Assembly (NCBI GenBank): GCA_026709415.1
Contig: JAPOSZ010000013.1
Coordinates: 22,065-86,064, forward strand
Origin: Flavobacteriaceae bacterium
GTDB taxonomy: Bacteria; Bacteroidota; Bacteroidia; Flavobacteriales; Flavobacteriaceae
Direction: 5' to 3'
DNA: 64,000 bases
Positions 36,061-44,900 of the stretch are shown in pieces. The stretch's first letter is position 1. The number at the start of each line of letters is the position of its first letter. Below the pieces are notes generated by a model that was not told the origin of the DNA, made no database searches, and saw only the letters and a program-made list of their open reading frames with translations. A program made the position numbers and the translations under genes.

Positions 36061-39000
36061 TTAAAATCGTAGGTTCAATCCGATGATGTAGGAAGAAACA
36101 TTCGGTATCCTATTACCAGATCCCGTTTCAGGATCCACACCCCACTTTTCATTGGTCATCAAAAAGGGATTATCCAAACTCACGTAGAACCTCAATCTGC
36201 TTAAGTGTAGCTTATCCAGAATATTTGTAGGAAGACTGTAACCTAACTGAATATTTTTCACCCTGAAATAGGAGACATCATTCACCCAATAACCATTCGC
36301 ATTCCCTCTCCCTCGAGAGCCATTTAAATTATTAAATCCATCTCGGTTGAGTCTCGGTAGAGTTCCCGTCGGATTGGACTCGGACCAAGCCTCATCCAAC
36401 CATCTCTGATGTAAAGCACCCCGGTCACCAAGTAAAATGGGATTAATACTTTCCCCCCAAGTCATCAGATCCCGATTTAAAATGCCTTGAAAAATGAATC
36501 CAAAATCCACGTTTCTATAGTTTAAGTTGATCACACCGCCATAAGTAAACTTTGGGATATCACTTCCCAAAAAGACCTGATCTTGAGTATTGATCTCACC
36601 ATCTCCTTCATCAGGAAGACCATCCCCATCAGAATCAACCGTTAATTGATCTTTGATTTCAACATCACCCAAGGAAGTATTCCCAGGGTGCACCGGTGCT
36701 GCATCCAATTGCTCTTGACTTGTAAATAGACCGATGGCCTCATAACCCCAAAAGGAGTTAAAGGGGAGACCAATTTGGATGGGCCCTGTTTTGATATCAG
36801 CAAAATAATCCGTGACTTCATTCTCGACCTGGGTAAAATGGGCTGAAATGGCATAGTTAAAGTCATCCCGAATACGACCGTTATATCCCAAATTCACTTC
36901 AAATCCCTGATTGATCATATTGGCTAAGTTGACCGTTGGATTGCTCTTATCGCCTAAAAACCTAGGAATAGGCAGGTTCGTCAGAATATCTTCGGTTTCC
37001 CTATGGAAATATTCAAAACTAAGGTCTAGTGTGTTGAAAAGAATTGCTTCGAGGGCGATGTCCGAAGATATCGTCGTTTCCCAGCGGATCGTTGGGTCGA
37101 CCAACCTATTTTGCGCGGCTCCGGCCACAACCGTACCGCCAAAAGAATAATTTTGACCAATATCATAAACATCTTGATAGGCGTAGTTGCCGATGCCATT
37201 ATTACCCAATTTACCCCAAGACGCCCTCAATTTCAAAAAGTTCAAGCCCCCCATATCCTCCATAAAACGTTCCTTGGAAATGACCCAACCAGCTGAAAAG
37301 GCCGGAAAATAACCCCAACGGTTGTCTGGTGCAAAACGAGAGGATCCATCCGCTCTGAAATTAGCTTGAAGTAGGTATTTACCATCAAAATTGTAACTCA
37401 ACCGACCGAAGTAAGAATTCAATGCCCACTCTACCAGATTACCACCAACCCTTGGATTCAAGAGACCTGCGTTAATCACGGCAACCTGATCACTGAGTAA
37501 GTTATCGATCCCCGCAGAAATAAAATCACTTCGAAACTGTAGCGTTTCGAACCCTCCAAATACTTCAACATCATGTTTCCCAAAGGTCTTATTGTAATTC
37601 AAAAAGAAATTGGATGTTAGCAGATAATTCTGATCTTCTCTTGCACTAACCCTTCGATTGGTCACACCATTAATTGTTCGCGAGATGATATCTCTTCGAA
37701 AGTCCCATAAATCAAAGGTTCCGGTAAAGTTGTTTGCTAATCTGTTGTTGAAATTCAATGCCACTTTTCCAGTTACCTTTAAACCGTCCAGAATTTCATA
37801 TGAAACCGAGATATCTCCCAAAAGACGTTGTTCTCTCCGTGTAATGGACGAGTTCGCTAAAGTGGCATTATAATTAAAAACACTTCCTACGGCTGAAGAT
37901 TGTGCATCTCCAAACCTTCCGTCAGGAGACTGAATATTAGGCATTAAAGGAGCCCATCCAACACCTAACACATTGGCCCCATCATTAAAAGCCCGACCAT
38001 TGGATAGATCGGACCACCTAAAAAACAGATTACTACTAACATTCAACCCTTTTAAGGGCTCCGATTGGACGTTTAACCTGAAACCATAACGATCAAAGTC
38101 GTTTCCTGGCCTGATACCCTTTTGATCAAGATAATTAATCGCGAACCGATATTGGGTCACATCGGTCCCTCCGCTTAAAGAAAAGGAATGATTTTGTAAG
38201 AAAGCCGTTCGACCCACAAACTCTTCGTACCAATTGACGTTTGGATAGCGTAAAGGATCATTAGGATTGTCACGCCACTCTTGAATTTCTTCTTGTGAAA
38301 AGATTTCACCCCCATTCAATAAGTTTGCAGCTTCCATCCAATCAGCGGAATCATTGACATAGTCCAACTTCCTATTGACGATTTGAAACCCAGCATAACC
38401 ATTATATTCAATGACTGGCTTTCCCGGCTCCCCTTTTTTGGTTGTGACCAAGACGACTCCATTGGCTGCACGAGAACCGTAGATAGCTGCCGAAGCGGCA
38501 TCTTTTAGCACAGAGATGCTCTCGACATCATTCGGATCAATATCATTGATGTTGGCTTGTACCCCATCAACGATCACTAGAGGATTGGAGTTATTAAAGG
38601 TTCCAATACCCCTAATTCGAATCGTTCCCGTGTCACTGCCTGCAAAGCCCCCACTACTTTGGGTTACTAGAACACCGGAGACCAATCCTGAAAGTCCAGC
38701 ACTGATATTGGTCACCGCTCGTGACTGCAATTGATCCACTTCGACATCAGCGACGGCTCCTGTAAGATCAGATTTCTTTTGAGTCCCATAACCAACCACG
38801 ACCACTTCGTCCAAGGAATCCAAATCCTCTTCCAACGTTGTATTAATGATTGTTTCACCCCCCCCCACGGTAATCTCTTGAGTTTGTAATCCAATGTATG
38901 AAAACACCAGCACGTCTTCTGGTGAAGCAATAACGGTATAGTTTCCGTCAAAATCTGTCGTCACGCCAGTTGCTGTTCCCTTAACAATAACGTTCACCCC

Positions 39001-39150
39001 AGGAATGGGTTGACCATCTTTCGAGGATGTAACGACTCCTGTGATGGTCTGCTGACCGAAGCTTGCCCCACTAGTTAAGAGGGCAATAAGAAAAATACTT
39101 TTGATTCTATTTTTAAGTTCAATCCGTTTGTTTATCATTTGTTCCAACAT
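36061..39150 (-). CDS. SusC/RagA-like TonB-dependent transporter (PUL 2) containing a G9 tract
   Basis: A 1029-residue transporter (Met5, at 39138, is an alternative start). Signal peptide ends GASFGQ. The carboxypeptidase-regulatory-like domain (TGVVTSSKDGQPIPGVNVIVKGTATGV) spans about 36-110; the plug starts DEVVVVGYGTQKKSD, with TIRIRGIGTFNNSNPLVIVDGV and ASAAIYGSRAANGVVLVTTKKG. The barrel ends SSYIIGLNLRF. The coding strand has nine G in a row (38858-38866) encoding Gly96-98 of EITVGGGETI; one base gained or lost there would truncate the protein early. In this sequence the frame is open. It forms a canonical pair with the SusD gene after it. Confidence 0.94.
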   Translation of the reverse strand: MLEQMINKRIELKNRIKSIFLIALLTSGASFGQQTITGVVTSSKDGQPIPGVNVIVKGTATGVTTDFDGNYTVIASPEDVLVFSYIGLQTQEITVGGGETIINTTLEEDLDSLDEVVVVGYGTQKKSDLTGAVADVEVDQLQSRAVTNISAGLSGLVSGVLVTQSSGGFAGSDTGTIRIRGIGTFNNSNPLVIVDGVQANINDIDPNDVESISVLKDAASAAIYGSRAANGVVLVTTKKGEPGKPVIEYNGYAGFQIVNRKLDYVNDSADWMEAANLLNGGEIFSQEEIQEWRDNPNDPLRYPNVNWYEEFVGRTAFLQNHSFSLSGGTDVTQYRFAINYLDQKGIRPGNDFDRYGFRLNVQSEPLKGLNVSSNLFFRWSDLSNGRAFNDGANVLGVGWAPLMPNIQSPDGRFGDAQSSAVGSVFNYNATLANSSITRREQRLLGDISVSYEILDGLKVTGKVALNFNNRLANNFTGTFDLWDFRRDIISRTINGVTNRRVSAREDQNYLLTSNFFLNYNKTFGKHDVEVFGGFETLQFRSDFISAGIDNLLSDQVAVINAGLLNPRVGGNLVEWALNSYFGRLSYNFDGKYLLQANFRADGSSRFAPDNRWGYFPAFSAGWVISKERFMEDMGGLNFLKLRASWGKLGNNGIGNYAYQDVYDIGQNYSFGGTVVAGAAQNRLVDPTIRWETTISSDIALEAILFNTLDLSFEYFHRETEDILTNLPIPRFLGDKSNPTVNLANMINQGFEVNLGYNGRIRDDFNYAISAHFTQVENEVTDYFADIKTGPIQIGLPFNSFWGYEAIGLFTSQEQLDAAPVHPGNTSLGDVEIKDQLTVDSDGDGLPDEGDGEINTQDQVFLGSDIPKFTYGGVINLNYRNVDFGFIFQGILNRDLMTWGESINPILLGDRGALHQRWLDEAWSESNPTGTLPRLNRDGFNNLNGSRGRGNANGYWVNDVSYFRVKNIQLGYSLPTNILDKLHLSRLRFYVSLDNPFLMTNEKWGVDPETGSGNRIPNVSSYIIGLNLRF
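38858..38866 (-). repeat. Nine-base G tract within the SusC gene
   Basis: C9 on the plus strand, hence G9 in the coding strand, near codon 96 of 1029. The current length keeps the frame. It is the same tract length as in the Type IIG gene at 30871. Confidence 0.7.
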
Positions 39151-39358
39151 TTGAAATAATTGGTTGTTCGAAGTTACGGCACCAATGACTTACCATAGGG
39201 GAGTGTAAATGCTTCATTTAGGGGGACAAATCGTCTGTATCTCTTAATTTTTAGCAAAAAACAGATGCATTGTCTCCCCTTAGTGCACCATGATTCCACG
39301 TTGTGTATATTTTTTTCAAATGGAACTATGCAATCTACCATACAGATTTTTATGAATA

Positions 39359-40075
39359 TCAAGGAGATGAATCAATGGGAAAATCCAATAAATCAAAATA
39401 GTGGTAAAAAAAGGAGGGGGTCCCGAAAGTTCGAAAACTTCCGATTGGCTCTCTTGTTTTTCTTTCGCCTGATCCAACGAGATTTTTGCCATACCCCTTT
39501 GCTTTGTCATGTATTAAAAAATGCTTTTCATCAATACCGATGGTTTTCAACCAGGCCGTCGTGTCAAACGCCGGACAGGCCTTGTGCCTCCGGCGCCCCT
39601 GTAATGCCTGTACATCTCCATGGCCGGCGATTAGGATATTCGGAAACCGTTCGACGGCATCCCGCACCAATAAAGCCAAAGCCTTTTTCTGGTCCTTGGT
39701 ACGCGTGTCTTTAGGTCGCCGATTCAAATCAACCCCGCCGATATAACAAAAATGAATCGCCTGATCATTGAGTCCCAAAGCGCCATTGGTCACTTGATTG
39801 AAAGGATATAATTTTTCTACTGTCCCATCCAGTAATACCAGTCGATGGTAACCACCCGTTTGCCAACCACGCCCCTTGGGGGCTGTAGCAGTGTGCCAGC
39901 GCAAAATGTCTTCTCCGTCGACATGGTGCCCCTCTTTGGTCGCACTGGTATGGATGATCAAATAAGTGATGGTTCTCGAAATCGGTGTGACATCATACTC
40001 AATACGGGCATGATCACAAGCCCATGACAATAAGAATGCCACTAAAGCACCAATCCGATACACCATGGCCATCAT
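39359..40075 (-). CDS. N-acetylmuramoyl-L-alanine amidase (amidase_2/PGRP, phage-lysin type)
   Basis: A 238-residue protein. The N-terminal 20 residues are hydrophobic and end in LSWAC, so it may be a lipoprotein. The T7-lysozyme/PGRP zinc amidase domain follows: LIIHTSAT (first Zn His), ILRWHTATAPKGRGWQTGGYHRLV with the conserved Tyr/His, an Asn-rich active-site strand GLNDQAIHFCYIGGVDL, then IAGHGDVQALQGRRRHKACPAFD, which carries the second His, Lys and Cys/Asp of the zinc site. A basic ~50-residue tail ends the protein. It cuts the amide between MurNAc and L-Ala in peptidoglycan. Its ATG overlaps the stop of an upstream fragment (ATGA). GC content is higher than that of its neighbours, and it lies alone between SusC and the Panacea gene, which suggests transfer, perhaps from a prophage. 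Confidence 0.8.
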   Translation of the reverse strand: MMAMVYRIGALVAFLLSWACDHARIEYDVTPISRTITYLIIHTSATKEGHHVDGEDILRWHTATAPKGRGWQTGGYHRLVLLDGTVEKLYPFNQVTNGALGLNDQAIHFCYIGGVDLNRRPKDTRTKDQKKALALLVRDAVERFPNILIAGHGDVQALQGRRRHKACPAFDTTAWLKTIGIDEKHFLIHDKAKGYGKNLVGSGERKTREPIGSFRTFGTPSFFYHYFDLLDFPIDSSP

Positions 40076-40227
40076 AAGTCAGGGATGTCCATCCAAGCCT
40101 GTCCTTCATGTACCCCTTGCTCGAAGGCTTCATCCAATTGCGTCTGGTAGCCCCGTTGTAATATCACGATATCCGCTTTCAAACCTCCGCAAATTTTAGT
40201 TAATTCCGAACGCTTTAAATAAGGGAC
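40072..40227 (-). pseudogene. 3' fragment of a gene coupled to the amidase
   Basis: An open frame with no ATG runs from 40227 to a TGA that overlaps the amidase start. It reads KICGGLKADIVILQRGYQTQ, LDEAFEQGVHEGQAWMDIPD, L, then stop. The coupling and coding look suggest the tail of a real upstream gene whose 5' part was lost; a TGA lies directly before the frame. The origin is not recognised; a phage lysis or virion gene is plausible next to a lysin-type amidase. Confidence 0.4.
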
Positions 40228-40372
40228 TCATATACCTGAATGCCCAAATTAGAAAACATGTATTCATTATTTTTTTTGATTGAGAATCAATGTAGTTGAA
40301 TCAGTGTATTTCGTTAAAAAAAACAAACAAAATTTAAATCAAAACGATTTTTATACTATGGCATGCACTCTA

Positions 40373-40761
40373 CTAAAAAACTTTTTTTGATTTCAAATCC
40401 TTTAAAGGATTAGTTGGGAATAGACTTTTGATAATAAAAAATGAAACAGAAATAGCAGAACCTACAGTAGCACCCAACATACCTAAAAGTACATAGTTAG
40501 GAAGAAAATCCTTATTGCAAATGATATAGTCGTTACCCGCTTTGCCCATTTTGAAAACGTTTCTTGAAGTTCTATCCTACGTTTTCTCTCTAATTTATAA
40601 ATTTCAAATTCTTCATTTCGATGTTTTAATTTTTGTTCTTGAAAATCATGATAATATTTACTTTGATGACTTTCATTCTCTGATTTAAATGAAGAATCGT
40701 CAAGGATACTGTCTAAGACACCTTTTACTTTATCTATAAGAGATGTATCCTTTTGATCTAT
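40373..40761 (-). pseudogene. Coiled-coil plus two-helix membrane protein, decayed partner of the Panacea gene
   Basis: Thirteen bases after the Panacea stop a long frame begins ATA-GAT-CAA (no ATG). It reads DQKDTSLIDKVKGVLDSILD and a charged helix (FQEQKLKHRNEEFEIYKLER, then KRRIELQETFSKWAKR), followed by TTISFAIRIFFLTMYF and a TAG. Adding one T in the TTTTAGG at that point restores a frame that continues LGMLGATVGSAISVSFFIIK, SLFPTNPLKDLKSKKVF and stops at 40373. The repaired product is ~130 residues: soluble coiled coil plus a membrane hairpin. Both the missing start (ATG to ATA) and the one-base frameshift suggest inactivation. The position directly after a Panacea antitoxin is where the toxin gene of such pairs lies. 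Confidence 0.55.
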
Positions 40762-40774
40762 GCTCTATAAAACC

Positions 40775-41305
40775 TTACTTTCCTATTTGTTCAATAACCC
40801 CTTGATAATAATTTTGGATGATTCTTACGGGAATAACCTTATCTAGAGTTCCATCGTATGTTTTATCCCATGGGCCTCCTTTTTCATGAGTTATATCAAC
40901 TAAATATCCAGAAGAAGCTGATTTATATTTATCCCAAAGAAGTTTTAAAATTTCATAAATTTCCTCATTCATTATATTTATTTCTGCTTTGTCGTTATCA
41001 AATAAGTGTCTAAATTGTGTATCAATCCATGCATAGTCATCATATTTTATAGGGTCCTTATAATAGTGCTTGTATTGATTGTATAAAGATTTGATAACAG
41101 GCCCGAATTTCCAAGCATAAATAGGGTCTAAATACAAAGGGTATTTTGGAATGAATGCACTCATCCAACCAAAAAAGATATAGGTTAATTTTTGAAGCTT
41201 TAAATTATCAATTGGAAATCCATCTTGCTTTCCATAAAAAAGAATAAAGTTGGCAATATGAGCTGCCGTGTAAGGCGGATATTGTTTGATGATGGCACTC
41301 ATCAT
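40775..41305 (-). CDS. Panacea-domain (SocA/DUF4065-type) antitoxin-like protein
   Basis: A 176-residue protein that is almost entirely a Panacea domain. It shows AAHIANFILFYGKQDGFPIDNLKLQKLTYIFFGWMSAF, the family lead-in with the LQKL helix and the aromatic G-W, then DPIYAWKFGPVIKSLYNQYK (the W-K-x-GPV motif near residue 70), EIYEILKLLWDKYKSASSGYLVDITHEKGGPWDKTY with the conserved T-H-x(4)-PW, and a short C-terminal helix. In characterised PanAT systems this domain neutralises very diverse toxins encoded next to it. Here the adjacent downstream ORF is a decayed membrane protein. A second Met directly follows the first. A 21-bp perfect palindrome lies ~106 bp upstream. Confidence 0.85.
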   Translation of the reverse strand: MMSAIIKQYPPYTAAHIANFILFYGKQDGFPIDNLKLQKLTYIFFGWMSAFIPKYPLYLDPIYAWKFGPVIKSLYNQYKHYYKDPIKYDDYAWIDTQFRHLFDNDKAEINIMNEEIYEILKLLWDKYKSASSGYLVDITHEKGGPWDKTYDGTLDKVIPVRIIQNYYQGVIEQIGK

Positions 41306-41410
41306 TTAAAGGCTTAAAATGATTGGTAATGTTGTTTCAAATACGATGTACCAAACTAAAATTGTTCTTATTGGCGAAGTTACAATAAGATAAAGACATC
41401 ACTTATTTTT

Positions 41411-41431
41411 TACTAAAAATGATTTTTAGTA
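41411..41431. promoter_or_regulatory. 21-bp perfect palindrome upstream of the Panacea gene
   Basis: Ten-base arms TACTAAAAAT and their exact complement surround a central G (41421). With a 1-bp spacer it has the shape of a dimeric-regulator operator rather than a terminator loop. It is the only element of this kind in the 628-bp gap and lies about 106 bp before the Panacea start. Confidence 0.5.
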
Positions 41432-41933
41432 TATAATCCCCCAAAATTGAATTCAAATTAGAAAACCCTTTGTTCCGGGAAGTAGAAAAACATATCCACA
41501 ATAAACTCCCTAGTGGACTTGATTCGGTTGAATGAGTGGGATATGAAATAATTTCCCGGAATCATTTTAAATCGTGCAACATCAAGATTTGAATATCTTT
41601 CAACAGAACGTTTTGAAGTTCTTCTTTTTTTTTGGGGGGGGGGTATATCCTTCCGTAACCACTATGAAATTAATTTGTAACGGATACACTAATTTCTGAT
41701 TATTTTTTGGCAACTTATCGATGTTGTGTCAAAATAGTGCATGGATTCAAAGAAAAACTTGTGAAGTGGTTACAAAGGGATATAATCCCCCATTGTTTCG
41801 TCTTGTTTTATTACAAAATCTTTTACTATGAAAAGATTTTGAGTAATGGAGTACCTAGCTCCCAAGGTTTAGTAAGGGAATCTTTAAATCGCCAGTGGTT
41901 TCATAAACAATACATGTTTATAAATCAGAAGCG
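41432..41933. other. Intergenic region with a ten-G tract
   Basis: About 500 bp. Contains T9 followed directly by G10 (41634-41643). A 76-codon plus-strand frame (41707-41937) overlaps the end of the FG-GAP gene and is not accepted. Confidence 0.45.
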
Positions 41934-44900
41934 TTAATCCTCAGCAATATTGATGGATTGGATTTGCACATAATCGTTATTCTTAGCAAAAACCAAGGCT
42001 TTTCTTCCTGCAATTGTAATGCGTCGGGCATTTCGAACCTCCCCTTGGACGACAAGACCACTTTCATAAGGCATCATGGCTTTAAAATGACCTTTACCAT
42101 TCCCTAAGAGGCATAGACCGTAACTACCATCATTTCGTGGGGTTTCCACTTCCGAATCATAAAGGTTCCCCGAGATAACCAAGTCTTTGTGCCCGTCGGC
42201 ATTCACATCAACCACCACGATACTATTGGTCGAACTCAATTGCGCAAGATGATCTAGGGGCCTTATCTTAAACTTGCCATTTCCTAAGTTTTCAATATAA
42301 CTGGTCTCAAAACGGGTGGCTTTGTATTGGATGGATTGATCTAAGTTTTCGATCCCGTAAATCTCCGTAATGGAAGCCTGGCCAAAAGCATCATAACTGG
42401 GAAACTTTTCTTTAATAAAAGGCATTTGATTCGAGGAACACTGCCTGCCCCGCACAGGATAAGTCTGATCTAATTCATGATATGCTAACACAATGTCGTT
42501 CGTTCCGCTTTGATCAAAATCGGAGGCATAAATTTCAAATGGGGACGCTTTACTGGCTTGGTATTTATAGTTTCGCCCAAGATTTCCAGCCACAAAATCC
42601 CAATCCCCATCCCCATCAAAATCGGCAGAAGCAAGGCTATTCCACCAACCTGATTCATTCAAAAGCCCAGCCTCCTGGGTATGGTCTTTATAGGTGCCGT
42701 TGTTGTTTCGGAGTAATTTAATGGTCATCCACTCCCCGACAATGATCAAGTCCTTTTGTCGGTCCCCATCCATATCTTTCCAAAGGACATCGGTGACCAT
42801 CCCGATATCCTTCAAAGTAGGAGCTACGGTATCGGAAACATCAATGAATTGAAGATCACCGGAACGCCCTACGTTTTCAAAAAGATAACTACTAACGGGA
42901 CTCGGATAATTGCCAGGCAGTTGCCGGCCACCCACAAACAGATCTTGGTCGCCATCGTTATCGAAATCGGCAGCAGAGACACACCCCGTACTGATAGCTA
43001 TTTTGGGTAGAGAATGGGGACTTGAGAATAGTTTGCCCGACCTGTTTTCATAGAGACGATCTCGATAGTAGGCATCTCCTATCGGGTATTCGTTCCCACC
43101 ACTAGCCACGTAGAGGTCTGCATCCCCATCTTGATCTGCATCAAAGAAGAGGGCGACGACGTCCTCATGCTTTTTGTCAAGTTCAAAGACAGTCATTTTT
43201 TGGACAACAAAGCGGCCGTTCTCTTGTTGTAGGTATAACTTTCCAGGTTGTGACTGAGCCCCACCGATGAAAACATCATCCAAACCATCTCCATTCACAT
43301 CGCCTACAGTTAGAGCTGGGCCAAACTGTGACATTTTATGGGGCAAAAGGCTCTCTCGCTTAAAATCGTCAAAGGGGTTCTCTTGATGTTTAAAATCAAT
43401 GCCTGTTCTATCGGTCATGTCCGTGAAGAGCCTTTCTGAATCGATGGCCGATTTCTCAGAGGGTGGTGGGATGGCATGGGTATGTGCCAATGGCAGCAAC
43501 TGATCCGCTTTAATATCATGAAGCACCTGTTGCTTTCCATCAGGCCAGGTGACTTGTAACTTTTCAACACGTTTCGATGCTCCTAAACCAAAATGTAAGG
43601 TTTCTGAAACCGACGATTGAAATCCTCTAACTGGATAATTCTCACGCACCATCATCTCGCCATTTTGCCATAAAGTGACTGTTGCTCCAATACCTGTTCT
43701 ATTTCCTTCCGATCCTCTCAAGCGGATTTTTAGAAAATGCCGATCTTTCAATTGGTTGCTATGATTTTCGTATACAAAAGCTAAAGAATCCACATTGTTC
43801 ACGACAAGATCTAAATCACCATCATTATCCAAGTCGGAATAGGCTGCCCCATTGGAAAAGGAGAGGTCATTGAATCCCCATGGAACCGAAACATCCGAAA
43901 AATGGAAGTTACCTTCATTTCTAAAGGCATAATTAGCCATGGCACGTGTTGGGGAAAAATGGGTCCAATGGCTATAGTGATTTAAAGGATTGTCACCTTT
44001 ATCGACCACTTTTTGGATGGCTTTTTGAAGAAAAATATTGAAATCATTGTTCCTAAAATCGCGTTTGATCCCATTGGTGATAAAGACATCGGTTAGACCG
44101 TCATTATCAAAATCGGCCATTAGTGGTGCCCAGCTCCAATCTGTATTGGATAGTCCAGTCATTTGTCCGATATTCGAAAAAAGAGGGTCCCCCGAAGCAT
44201 CGTTACCGATGTTCAACTGCAGTGCATTGTACATGTATTGATGGTGCAATCCGGAGGAAACATGCGCGTGGAACAAAGCCACGTCCATCCCGCTCATACT
44301 CGTCTTGATGCCATAATTATCGACGGCCACCATGTCCAAGCTCATGATGTCTTGTCTACCATCGTTATTGACATCCGCTATATCGGATCCCATGGAAAAG
44401 TTGGGCATATGCCTCAATGACTGCATGGCCACATCATTAAAAGTTTTATCCCCATTATTGAGGTAGACATGATCGGGTTCCGAATAGTCATTGGCTACGT
44501 ACAAATCAGGTAGACCGTCATGATTCAAATCCCCCACAGATACGCCCAGTGTGTAGTTCATCAGGTGCGCCGGTATTCGGGCCTTGGCCGTAACATCTGT
44601 AAAGAATCCTCCTTGGTTTTCTAGTAACTGGTTTCCAGCTTTAGAATTCGTCATGCCACGCCATCTTTTGATCACCTCAATATCATTAGGAGGGGCTTCG
44701 ATGTTGTGATTGGCCAAGAATAGGTCCAAATCTCCGTCTTGGTCGTAATCAAAAAAAGTAGCTTGTGTCGTAAAAGAGGCGTCATCCAGTCCAAACATTT
44801 TTGCTTGTTCCTTAAAAACGGATTCTCCGATTGGGTTTACCCCTTGATTGATAAATAGTTCGTTCCTCAGTCTGTTGTCATCCTTAAATCGTCCGGATCG

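Noticed and set aside
41707..41937. 76-codon plus-strand frame
   Set aside because: Overlaps the FG-GAP gene stop and has no recognisable content.
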